Assembly: GCA_030637925.1 (NCBI GenBank) | Contig: DAOWFR010000103.1 | Location: 1 to 22,329, forward strand | DNA length: 22,329 nucleotides | Origin: Methanobacteriota archaeon | GTDB taxonomy: Archaea; Nanobdellota; Nanobdellia; Woesearchaeales; SM23-78 | Reading direction: 5' to 3' | Shown here: positions 7,694 through 13,936 of the stretch, piece after piece | Layout of the letters: every line of letters begins with the position of its first letter | How positions within the stretch are numbered: the stretch's first letter is position 1 | Made by a program: the position numbers and the translations under genes | Notes under the pieces: model-generated | The model's input: only the letters and a program-made list of their open reading frames with translations | What the model was told of the DNA's origin: nothing | Database searches by the model: none

Positions 7694-8548
7694 ATGATAA
7701 GAGATGTAGTGTGCATTCACAGAGAGGATAATCTAATAGAAGCAGCTCATACCATGATAGGAACTCATGCCTCCTGCCTTGTTGTGCTTGAGGATTACAA
7801 GCCAATAGGCATAATTACTGAAAGAGACTTTATTAAGAAACTGGATATGACCAAAGACCACTCAGAAGAGATGCTTGTTAATGATATCATGACCAAGAAG
7901 CTCTTTACTGTAGATACTCATCTTAATCTTTTTGAAGCCCAGGAGATAATGAAAGGCCATAATTTCAGAAAACTTATTATAGTTGAGGGTGGTGATTTAA
8001 AAGGCATAATAACCCAGACAGACCTTTGCGGGATTGTGGCTGTGTTAAAGAGCCCACACCCCAAGGCTCCTCTTGTAAAGGATGTGATGACCAAGAAGGT
8101 GTTGATGGTAGCAGAGGATGATAAGTTCTTAAAAGCCAAGAATCTCATGGCTTTAAAAGATATTGGCTCAGTGCTAGTGGCTGATAAAGGAGAAATCAGG
8201 GGTATGTTCACAGAGTTTGATATAGTAAGTGAGTTTTTTCTTAATCCTAACAAGCTAAGGAATTCTTATATGAAAGACCTTATGTCAAGCCCTGTTATTT
8301 GTATAAACCATGACTTTGACCTTTTCCAGGTTAACAAGTTCATGTTAGAGCATAACTTTAGAAGGCTGCCGGTTGTGGATGACCATAAGATACTTGGTAT
8401 AATAACCCAGACAGATGTTGCAAGAAACCTTTATGAATTCATAGAGAAGAACAAAGATTTTGTTGAGGATAAGAAGGCAAAACCAGAGACAGAACCAGAT
8501 TACACTATCAAGAAAAAAGGAAGCATAATATTGTATGAGAAGAAGTGA
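7694..8548 (+). CDS. Four-CBS-domain regulatory protein (start probably upstream, near 7616)
   Basis: 284 residues from the first ATG. There are four CBS motifs, i.e. two Bateman modules: about residues 1-48, 61-115, 128-182 and 192-247. Each has the I/V-M start and the G-I-I-T-x-x-D end (GIITERD, GIITQTD, GMFTEFD, GIITQTD). Such proteins bind adenine nucleotides or S-adenosylmethionine and act as ligand sensors. No catalytic domain is fused, so the partner is unknown. The first CBS motif is cut by the ATG: the frame upstream reads VKNI directly before MIRDVV, matching the VKDIM start of the other repeats, and stays open to 7601. I give the first canonical start, but the protein probably begins near 7616 with IIGLFKKKKHYSN. 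The 3' end converges with the next gene across 17 bases. Confidence 0.9.
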   Translation: MIRDVVCIHREDNLIEAAHTMIGTHASCLVVLEDYKPIGIITERDFIKKLDMTKDHSEEMLVNDIMTKKLFTVDTHLNLFEAQEIMKGHNFRKLIIVEGGDLKGIITQTDLCGIVAVLKSPHPKAPLVKDVMTKKVLMVAEDDKFLKAKNLMALKDIGSVLVADKGEIRGMFTEFDIVSEFFLNPNKLRNSYMKDLMSSPVICINHDFDLFQVNKFMLEHNFRRLPVVDDHKILGIITQTDVARNLYEFIEKNKDFVEDKKAKPETEPDYTIKKKGSIILYEKK

Positions 8549-8565
8549 TAAGTGATTAATAAGGT

Positions 8566-8874
8566 TTATTCTGTTTTGCCATGCTCCTTATCAAACTTTT
8601 CTTTGGCTTTGCTTTCTTTCCAATAGATAGAATGACTTGCTCTTTTCTCAAACAAAGCAACAGCTAATCTTATGGTGTCTGTCTGATAATCCTTTAGTTT
8701 TTGCTCTGAGAAAATCTTTTTTGCATCAGAGATGCACTCTTTCATTAGCTTTATATTCTCTTGTCTGCATAATTCTTCTTGTTCTTTTTCTTCCTTGTCT
8801 GTTAAGAACACCTCTATCCACTTAGGATAAACACTCTTATCAGTTGTTTTTGGAAAAGTCTTGCTAAAAGCCAT
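8566..8874 (-). CDS. Conserved-looking small hypothetical protein (102 aa)
   Basis: 102 residues, not recognised as a named family. The N-terminus MAFSKTFPKTTDKSVYPKW is followed by a Glu/Lys-rich helical region and a C-terminal segment RLAVALFEKRASHSIYWKE, the most likely conserved core. It is soluble, with no signal or membrane segment. The frame can be extended back to 8994, but that would overlap the HerA-like gene by 61 bases. A TATA box at 8896-8907 on this strand sits about 27 bases before the ATG at 8874, fitting a leaderless mRNA, so I start it there. It lies downstream of the HerA-like gene on the same strand but has its own promoter. Confidence 0.7.
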   Translation of the reverse strand: MAFSKTFPKTTDKSVYPKWIEVFLTDKEEKEQEELCRQENIKLMKECISDAKKIFSEQKLKDYQTDTIRLAVALFEKRASHSIYWKESKAKEKFDKEHGKTE

Positions 8875-8895
8875 GCGTAGAGGTATTTTTGGGTT

Positions 8896-8907
8896 ATATA
8901 TAAATTT
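8896..8907 (-). promoter_or_regulatory. TATA box of the 102-aa gene
   Basis: Reads TTTATATATAAC on the minus strand, centred about 27 bases before ATG 8874. No Shine-Dalgarno lies between. Confidence 0.55.
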
Positions 8908-8933
8908 AATTGAAGAAAAAGCGGAAATATATC

Positions 8934-10250
8934 TTAATCTCCAAAGACTTTTTCCTTTTTCAGCAAAGCACTGGGCTCTTGTCCTCCATGCCATGTAAAC
9001 CTAGGTCTTACCTGTATAGGAAACATCTTCTCATTATTATCATCAAGGATAATGGCTGCTCCTTTCATTCTTGGAAGATTATCCAGGTACTTGTCAAGGC
9101 TGCCTCTGAGATAACTCTGCATCAAGGCTCCAAGAGCATCAATATCAATTTTTGCAGTAATCCTATGAGATATGATTGTGTCTGCCTGTGTCATAACATC
9201 TGTGTGTATTTTTCCTGGCTGCTGACTTGCAAGGATTAAACTAATACCTGGCTGTCTTCCTTCTCTTAGAATGGTTTTTAAAGGCTCACTTGCAATAGTT
9301 TTGCCTTCCCTGGGAAGGAATTCATGAGCCTCATCAATAATTAGCCACACCATTGGGAAGTCAAGCTTTTGGATTTCCTCCTCACTAAAGTAATAGATAC
9401 TCTTATGCACCTGCTGGTATTCCTCGTTCTTTCTGGCTATCATTCTCTGGATAAAGAGTTTCTCAGCAATCATGCCTATGACCAAGGACTTTATTCTCCA
9501 GCTTCCAGGCAAAGTAGCATAGCAACTCACATCAATAACAGTGACCTGACCAGGCCTTGCAAGTTCACTAAGAGCTGTTCCTTTTATATCAAATAATCCC
9601 CATGTCTTTGCATTTCCAAACAGGTTTAGAGTCGCGTTTTTTATGTTCTTATCTGTTTCACTGCTCTTAATTGCAGTAATGATTTCATCAAGGTCATACT
9701 CTTTTTTCTTATCCCTTAAGTCATGGATTACTTTTTCTATTAGCACTCCGATTGGCTCATTAGGGTTAATGTCAAAGGTCATGCACCAATCGCTTCCATC
9801 AAGCTCACTCGGCTTAATACTAAAAGAAGCATCTGTTGGTATGCCCTTGTCCTTATACTCCTGGAAATAGCCTATAGGGGTGTATATTATGATGTCAAGG
9901 CCTTTTGGCTCAATACCCCATTCTTCCAAGAGGAGCTCGTCTTTTTTATTAGGATACTTCATGGTCCAATAAACACCCATGGTATCCAGCATAATCACAG
10001 CAATGTTATTCTTGATTTTTGGAGGCAGGTAAGATATGCCTTCTGCTATTACTCCCATTGTATAAGATTTTCCTCCTCCACGCTTGCCGCACACAAAAAC
10101 AACATGGCTTCTTATAACATCCAATAGTATCTTATTAGATAAGCTGGTGGTTCTTCCCATCTTAACATAGTGCTTTCCTAGAAGAACAGTTCCTTCACTA
10201 CCAAACCTTTCCATGTCCTCAGCAGTTCTGCCAATTATTATATCATACAT
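8934..10250 (-). CDS. HerA/DUF87-type hexameric ATPase
   Basis: 438 residues, a RecA-fold DNA translocase of the HerA/FtsK/VirB4 group. The Walker A motif is GKRGGGKS (55-62), Walker B is LIIDEAHEF (303-311), followed by REGRQPG (329-335, arginine-finger region) and the sensor ASQQPGKI (341-348). Family knowledge: HerA works with the nuclease NurA in DNA end resection. Neither NurA nor Mre11/Rad50 is next to this gene. The segment before the P-loop is only about 50 residues, shorter than the usual N-terminal HAS-barrel region, so this may be a distinct HerA-like subgroup rather than the canonical enzyme. The start at 10250 is supported by a TATA box at 10276-10287 on this strand. It is divergent from the parvulin gene. 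Confidence 0.9.
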   Translation of the reverse strand: MYDIIIGRTAEDMERFGSEGTVLLGKHYVKMGRTTSLSNKILLDVIRSHVVFVCGKRGGGKSYTMGVIAEGISYLPPKIKNNIAVIMLDTMGVYWTMKYPNKKDELLLEEWGIEPKGLDIIIYTPIGYFQEYKDKGIPTDASFSIKPSELDGSDWCMTFDINPNEPIGVLIEKVIHDLRDKKKEYDLDEIITAIKSSETDKNIKNATLNLFGNAKTWGLFDIKGTALSELARPGQVTVIDVSCYATLPGSWRIKSLVIGMIAEKLFIQRMIARKNEEYQQVHKSIYYFSEEEIQKLDFPMVWLIIDEAHEFLPREGKTIASEPLKTILREGRQPGISLILASQQPGKIHTDVMTQADTIISHRITAKIDIDALGALMQSYLRGSLDKYLDNLPRMKGAAIILDDNNEKMFPIQVRPRFTWHGGQEPSALLKKEKVFGD

Positions 10251-10275
10251 GGCTATTCTCTTATTCTTATTTGTT

Positions 10276-10287
10276 GATATATAAATT
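10276..10287 (-). promoter_or_regulatory. TATA box of the HerA-like gene
   Basis: Reads TTTATATATCAA on the minus strand, about 30 bases before ATG 10250, leaving only a few bases of leader. It shares a divergent intergenic region with the parvulin gene. Confidence 0.5.
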
Positions 10288-10310
10288 TAACCTTTAAATC
10301 CTTTTTTAAC

Positions 10311-10327
10311 CAAAAAGCTTTTAAAAA
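10311..10327 (+). promoter_or_regulatory. BRE/TATA of the parvulin gene
   Basis: CAAAAAGCTTTTAAAAA predicts a transcript start near 10349 and a leader of about 40 bases containing GAGGTG at 10380-10385. Confidence 0.45.
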
Positions 10328-10379
10328 ACAAAACTTTTACTATTCTAGAAAGGTTACTTTTAATAGTTTTAAGAATTAT

Positions 10380-10385
10380 GAGGTG
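10380..10385 (+). promoter_or_regulatory. Shine-Dalgarno GAGGTG deciding a TTG start
   Basis: GAGGTG, six bases, then TTG at 10392. The GTG at 10383 is inside the site. Spacing is identical to that at the 3459, 6756 and 12599 genes. Confidence 0.7.
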
Positions 10386-10391
10386 GTATGT

Positions 10392-12014
10392 TTGGCTAAG
10401 AAAAAAAGAAAAGGTTTGAAAATAAGAACTAATAACAAAACCAGTAACAATAATAAGCTTAAGGGTTTTAAGGTTTACAAGGCTAATGCTTCTCATAAAA
10501 AAAAACAAGTAAGAGCAAGACGAGCGAAGAATATCCAGACCTTTCTTGTTGTACTAATTATCATTCTAGCAGTAGCAGCTGTGTTCTCAGCAGCCAAGAC
10601 CTTTTTTCCAGACCTATTCGGCAAAATCAGTCTTGGAGGTGAGCTAGCAGCAAGAGTTAATGGCAAGCCCATAACAATGCAGCAACTCAACACAGAGTAT
10701 GAAAGATTGCCTTTACAGTATAAATATATTATAACCAAGGAAGCCTTTCTTACCCAATTAATAGATGAAAGCCTTATGATTGAACAAGCATTAAGACAGG
10801 GTTTGAGTGTAACTGAGCAAGAGGTTGATGAGAGCCTTGAAACATTTATGCAGAGTAATAACCTAACCAAGGAAGGCCTGGACGAGCTTCTGAAACAAAA
10901 AGAGCTTAGCCTCCCAGACCTCAGAAGCCTTATAAAGAACCAGTTACTTATAGACAGGCTCATTAAGCAGGTGGTTAAGAGCAAGGTAAATGTTACAACA
11001 GCCCAAGCTCTGCAGTATTACAATGATAATCCTGACACTTTTAAGGTTCCAGAGCTAGTAACAGCAAGGCACATCTTGATAGGAATTGATAATAGGACAG
11101 AGCAACAAGCAGAGGAAAGAGCAAACATGGTTCTTGACCTGGTAAAAAATGTTACAGGCAGGTTTTGTTCATATGTATGGCTGTACACTGATGATTCTGA
11201 AAGCGCAGAAAAATGTGGAGAATACACCTTTCCAAGAGGCCAGATGGTAGAAGAATTTGAGAATACTGCTTTTGAACAAGATGTAGGAGAAATAAGCCTT
11301 GTTAAGACAAGCTTTGGCTATCACATAATACAGACCATTAACAAGACTCCTGAGCAACTAATACCTTTCAAAGACATGCAGGAGCAGATAATAGTAATCT
11401 TAGAGACGCAGCAGGAAAAGATGCTTTACTCTGACTTTATAGTAGGCTTAAGAGAAGAAGCTGATATTGTTAATTACTTGGAAAAGGAAAAGGAAGCTGT
11501 TGAAGAGGTTATATTGCCTGAAGAAGAAGCTGTAGAAGAGGATATAGAAGAGGAAGCTGTTGAAGAAGAAGTAGCAGAGGAAGAGATAGAGATAGTTATT
11601 GAGGAGCCTGAAGAAGTAGAAGAAGTAGAAGTGGTAGAAGAGCCAGAAGAAGTTATAGAAGAAATTGCTGAAGAAGAAGTAGAAGAAGTTGTTGAGGAAG
11701 TTGTAGAAGAAGAGATTGAGGTTGTTGAAGAAATGCCAGTGCTTAGCTTTGCAGAATGCCTTACAAGCCAAGGAGCAGTGCTCTATGGTGCTTACTGGGA
11801 TTCAAGCACAAAAAAGCAAAAAGCATACTTTGGAGCAGAGATTGTTAATATTAACTATATTGAGTGTGGTGTTGAAGGCGATTACAGGGCTCAGCAAGAG
11901 GTATGTGAAGAAGAAGGCATACTAGCCTACCCAACCTGGATTATAGATGATGAGAAGCACATGGGAATCATGACACCTAAGCAACTAGCAGCATTGACTG
12001 GGTGTGAGGTATAA
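10392..12014 (+). CDS. Membrane-anchored parvulin prolyl isomerase fused to a CXXC-less thioredoxin-like domain
   Basis: 540 residues from TTG 10392. Order: a basic cytosolic N-tail (1-48), a signal-anchor helix (about 50-69), a SurA-like N-domain (84-220), a PpiC/parvulin domain (222-317: ARHILIGI, then FPRGQMVEEFE and VKTSFGYHIIQ), an 85-residue Glu/Val-rich linker (about 364-449), and a C-terminal thioredoxin-like domain (450-540). The last domain matches the one attached to VKOR proteins (FAECLTSQGAVLYGAYW, later YPTWII with the cis-Pro). At the active-site position it reads DSST (470-473), so both CXXC cysteines are absent. Four cysteines remain in the domain (455, 492, 505, 538). Expected role: folding of exported proteins on the outer face of the membrane, with the Trx-like domain as a binding rather than redox module. 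The numerous secreted proteins upstream are plausible clients. Confidence 0.88.
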   Translation: MAKKKRKGLKIRTNNKTSNNNKLKGFKVYKANASHKKKQVRARRAKNIQTFLVVLIIILAVAAVFSAAKTFFPDLFGKISLGGELAARVNGKPITMQQLNTEYERLPLQYKYIITKEAFLTQLIDESLMIEQALRQGLSVTEQEVDESLETFMQSNNLTKEGLDELLKQKELSLPDLRSLIKNQLLIDRLIKQVVKSKVNVTTAQALQYYNDNPDTFKVPELVTARHILIGIDNRTEQQAEERANMVLDLVKNVTGRFCSYVWLYTDDSESAEKCGEYTFPRGQMVEEFENTAFEQDVGEISLVKTSFGYHIIQTINKTPEQLIPFKDMQEQIIVILETQQEKMLYSDFIVGLREEADIVNYLEKEKEAVEEVILPEEEAVEEDIEEEAVEEEVAEEEIEIVIEEPEEVEEVEVVEEPEEVIEEIAEEEVEEVVEEVVEEEIEVVEEMPVLSFAECLTSQGAVLYGAYWDSSTKKQKAYFGAEIVNINYIECGVEGDYRAQQEVCEEEGILAYPTWIIDDEKHMGIMTPKQLAALTGCEV

Positions 12015-12015
12015 A

Positions 12016-12032
12016 TTTTTTATTTTTTTTCT
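12016..12032 (+). terminator. T-tract terminator after the parvulin gene
   Basis: A nearly uninterrupted T run starting just after the stop codon. Confidence 0.55.
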
Positions 12033-12101
12033 TAAAAGGATTCTGAAACCAAGCACCATCCATAAATATTATATTTTTCACCACCAAATAGTCATTATTA
12101 T

Positions 12102-12120
12102 GCCCTTTTTTAAGGAGGGC
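12102..12120 (+). other. Short hairpin in the pre-ncRNA spacer
   Basis: GCCCT pairs with AGGGC, extended by two T-G wobbles around a T/A loop. It may belong to the 3' end of the parvulin transcript. Function unknown. Confidence 0.3.
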
Positions 12121-12142
12121 TCTCGTCGACAAATCCAAAACC

Positions 12143-12157
12143 CAAAGCTTTAAAAAC
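12143..12157 (+). promoter_or_regulatory. BRE/TATA of the candidate small RNA
   Basis: CAAAGCTTTAAAAAC matches the CAAAA-plus-TATA shape of the gene promoters in this window (for example 16358-16371). It predicts initiation near 12178, within three bases of the first base of the RNA stem at 12181. Confidence 0.5.
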
Positions 12158-12177
12158 CCCTAAGTATTCCTTTATTC

Positions 12178-12262
12178 TAAGGCCCGGCACAGAGTTGCTC
12201 ATGCGAGCCTAAGCACACAAGCTCATGGCAATGAGCATTGTGAGTTAGTGTTGGGCTACAAC
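12178..12262 (+). ncRNA. Candidate structured small RNA (three-stem)
   Basis: No reading frame covers this stretch. A 10-bp closing stem pairs 12181-12190 with 12248-12257 (Watson-Crick plus three G-U pairs). Inside are hairpin GCTC-ATGC-GAGC (12196-12207) and a longer hairpin, CACAA plus GCTCAT, tetraloop GGCA, ATGAGC, a bulged A, and TTGTG (12216-12242). The region is much richer in G and C than its surroundings, as expected for a stable RNA in an AT-rich genome. A TATA box is correctly placed upstream. ACA directly follows the closing stem (12258-12260), as in H/ACA guide RNAs, but the extra hairpin in the 5' pocket and the lack of a clear kink-turn do not fit a standard guide. It is not a tRNA: no T-loop or anticodon arm can be folded. 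Identity unknown. Confidence 0.5.
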
Positions 12263-12263
12263 G

Positions 12264-12287
12264 TTTATATTCAAAAAAGTTTATAAG
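12264..12287 (+). promoter_or_regulatory. Two TATA-like sites before the second foldable region
   Basis: GTTTATATTC (12264-12273) predicts a start near 12293. AAGTTTATAAGC (12278-12289) predicts one near 12310. Either would transcribe the foldable region that follows and probably dnaG. Confidence 0.35.
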
Positions 12288-12299
12288 CAACGAAAGAAA

Positions 12300-12547
12300 A
12301 AGAACAGGCACAAAAAAAGCCTTTATTATCATTATCATTTCATTTTTTAAAATTGTTTGAAAGATAAGAAGGATTTTTTTATTTAAGAAAAGAAGAAAAA
12401 AAGAGAAAAAACAGAGATTTTGTGCTTGTTCTTAAGGAGAAGGAGCAAAGAATTGCTAGTATAATATGCTTATAAGTATCATGAAAAGGAAGATAGAATC
12501 AACTTATAGATTCCTTTTAGCAAGTGCTAGTGTGAAGAGCTCCTTCT
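12300..12547 (+). ncRNA. Candidate structured RNA or long structured leader of dnaG
   Basis: This 250-base non-coding stretch folds into two domains by eye. Domain 1 is closed by a 16-bp stem, 12300-12315 with 12418-12433 (one G-U pair, otherwise perfect), and contains an inner stem 12320-12330 with 12363-12372. Domain 2 is closed by 9 perfect pairs, 12438-12446 with 12539-12547, and contains 12453-12457 with 12519-12523 stacked on 8 perfect pairs, 12484-12491 with 12511-12518. It could be an independent RNA or the 5' leader of dnaG, whose Shine-Dalgarno begins 40 bases later. SRP RNA and RNase P RNA signatures were looked for and not found. Parts are low-complexity (purine-rich 12385-12417), so some pairing could be chance. 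Confidence 0.4.
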
Positions 12548-12559
12548 AAGAAGAGATAA

Positions 12560-12581
12560 GATATCATAATGATATCATAAT
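12560..12581 (+). promoter_or_regulatory. Tandem GATATCATAAT repeat with inner palindrome, operator-like
   Basis: Two perfect head-to-tail copies of an 11-base unit. Bases 12560-12576 also form a perfect 8+1+8 inverted repeat (GATATCAT, A, ATGATATC). It sits directly before the dnaG Shine-Dalgarno, a position suited to a repressor site or a leader hairpin controlling access to the ribosome binding site. Confidence 0.4.
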
Positions 12582-12586
12582 CAAGA

Positions 12587-12592
12587 TAGGTG
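12587..12592 (+). promoter_or_regulatory. Shine-Dalgarno TAGGTG of dnaG
   Basis: TAGGTG, six bases, then ATG 12599. The GTG at 12590 is part of the site and not the start. Confidence 0.7.
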
Positions 12593-12598
12593 ATAAAT

Positions 12599-13864
12599 AT
12601 GGCAAAAATAGCACAAGTATCAGCAAAATATATTGTTCATGCTGAGATAAATATTGAAGGAGTGGTTGACAGGCCTGATGTTATAGGAGCAATATTTGGG
12701 CAGACAGAAGGTTTGCTAGGCAGTGATTTAGAGCTAAGAGAGCTTCAGAGAAGCGGGAGAATAGGAAGAATAGAGGTTAATATTGAAACCAAGAGTGGAA
12801 AGTCATATGGGACCATAATAGTCCCTAGTTCTCTTGATAAAGCAGAGACCAGCATAGTAGGTGCAAGCCTTGAGATAATCCAGAGAATAGGGCCTTGTAA
12901 TGCCAAGATAAAGGTTACTAACATAGAGGACGTAAGGGTTTCTAAGAGGCAGTTTGTGGTTGACAGGGCAAAGCAGCTCTTAAAAAACCTTATAGAAACA
13001 GTAATGCCTGACAGCCAGGAACTGGCAGATGAAGTAGCCTATGCTGTCAGAGTAATGGAGATACAAGAGTATGGCAAGGAACGCTTACCAGCAGGACCAG
13101 CAGTTGATGAGAGTGATGAGCTCCTGGTGGTTGAGGGAAGAGCAGATGTTCTTAACCTACTAAAGCATGGCTTTAAGAATGTGATAGCCATGAATGGCAC
13201 AAATGTACCAGAAACCATTGCTGAGCTGAGCAAGAAAAAGACCATCACAGCTTTTGTTGATGGTGACAGAGGCGGAGACCTTATAATAAAAGAGTTAGGA
13301 GCAGTTTCAGAGCTGGACTTTGTAACCAAGGCTCCTGATGGCAAAGAAGTAGAAGAGCTCACAAAAAAAGAGATCCACAAAGCCTTAAGGAACAGGGTTG
13401 CTTTTGAACAAGCCAAGACAGAGATACAGGCTAGTGAGAAGGATGCAAAAAGTGTTGATAGGCGAGTTCCAGATAGGCGAGTTCCATCAAGGGATTATAA
13501 GGAGAGAAGAACTCATCCACTACAGAGAGGGCTTCCTCCAAGAGCACCACCACCAAGCAAGCCAAAAGTGCCGACTCCCAGGGAAAAGGAAGTCTTTGGA
13601 GCAATGCTTGAGGACTTGATAGGAACAAGAGGCGCTTATATACTTGATCCAAAACTAAATATACTCGGTAAAGTGCCCTTATCAGAGCTACAAGGCACTA
13701 TTAAGAGCCTGAAATCAGGCATCTATGCTGTTGTGTTTGATGGGGTTATTGATAAAGATACCTTAATAACAGCAGAAAGAGCCTATGTAAACTTCTTAGT
13801 AGCCATGGATACCAAGGTTAAAGCAACAGGCAGAGTAACTATATTGATAAGTGATAATCTATAA
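12599..13864 (+). CDS. dnaG: Archaeal DnaG primase-like protein
   Basis: 421 residues, usual length for archaeal DnaG. The conserved N-terminal domain runs about 1-165. The Toprim domain (about 172-255) carries Glu179 in VVEGRAD and the metal pair Asp221/Asp223 in FVDGDRGGD. The archaeal C-terminal domain occupies about 325-421. Family knowledge: archaeal DnaG can synthesise short RNA primers and also associates with the exosome as an RNA-binding subunit. The linker (about 278-326) is basic, Arg/Pro-rich, and contains DRRVP twice in a row from an exact 15-bp tandem duplication (13457-13486). The start is fixed by the TAGGTG site. The unusually long non-coding leader region suggests regulated expression. 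Confidence 0.96.
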   Translation: MAKIAQVSAKYIVHAEINIEGVVDRPDVIGAIFGQTEGLLGSDLELRELQRSGRIGRIEVNIETKSGKSYGTIIVPSSLDKAETSIVGASLEIIQRIGPCNAKIKVTNIEDVRVSKRQFVVDRAKQLLKNLIETVMPDSQELADEVAYAVRVMEIQEYGKERLPAGPAVDESDELLVVEGRADVLNLLKHGFKNVIAMNGTNVPETIAELSKKKTITAFVDGDRGGDLIIKELGAVSELDFVTKAPDGKEVEELTKKEIHKALRNRVAFEQAKTEIQASEKDAKSVDRRVPDRRVPSRDYKERRTHPLQRGLPPRAPPPSKPKVPTPREKEVFGAMLEDLIGTRGAYILDPKLNILGKVPLSELQGTIKSLKSGIYAVVFDGVIDKDTLITAERAYVNFLVAMDTKVKATGRVTILISDNL

Positions 13865-13865
13865 A

Positions 13866-13900
13866 TTTTTTTGATTTTTATTCTTATTTTTTTCTTTTTA
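13866..13900 (+). terminator. T-tract terminator after dnaG
   Basis: Several long T runs immediately follow the stop codon. Confidence 0.5.
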
Positions 13901-13936
13901 ATTAATTATTTAAAAGATTAGTAATTCGCACCTGGG

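Noticed and set aside
8875..8994. N-terminal extension of the 102-aa gene to 8994
   Set aside because: It would overlap the HerA-like gene and lie upstream of the TATA box at 8896-8907; ATG 8874 fits leaderless spacing.
10493..10984. Antisense 163-aa frame over the parvulin gene
   Set aside because: Ser/Leu/Arg-rich shadow of a coherent sense protein, with no TATA box or ribosome site.
11448..11771. Antisense 107-aa frame rich in Phe, Asn and Leu
   Set aside because: Pure shadow of the Glu/Val-rich linker of the parvulin gene.
12181..12257. tRNA gene, suggested by length near 76 bases and a closed stem
   Set aside because: No T-arm with GTTC-type loop, no anticodon arm in the middle, and the stem is 10 rather than 7 pairs.
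12300..12547. SRP RNA or RNase P RNA
   Set aside because: No GGAAG/GCAGC-type SRP helix 8 core and no GAGGAAA...ACAGAA RNase P core are present.
12015..12598. Replication origin, suggested by AT-rich spacer with repeats beside dnaG
   Set aside because: No Orc1/Cdc6 gene and no repeated origin-recognition boxes; the structures are better explained as RNA folds.
13398..13652. Overlapping frames inside dnaG (13398-13619 plus strand, 13431-13652 minus strand)
   Set aside because: They lie in the Arg/Pro-rich linker of a well-conserved gene and have no promoter, start signal or recognisable domain.
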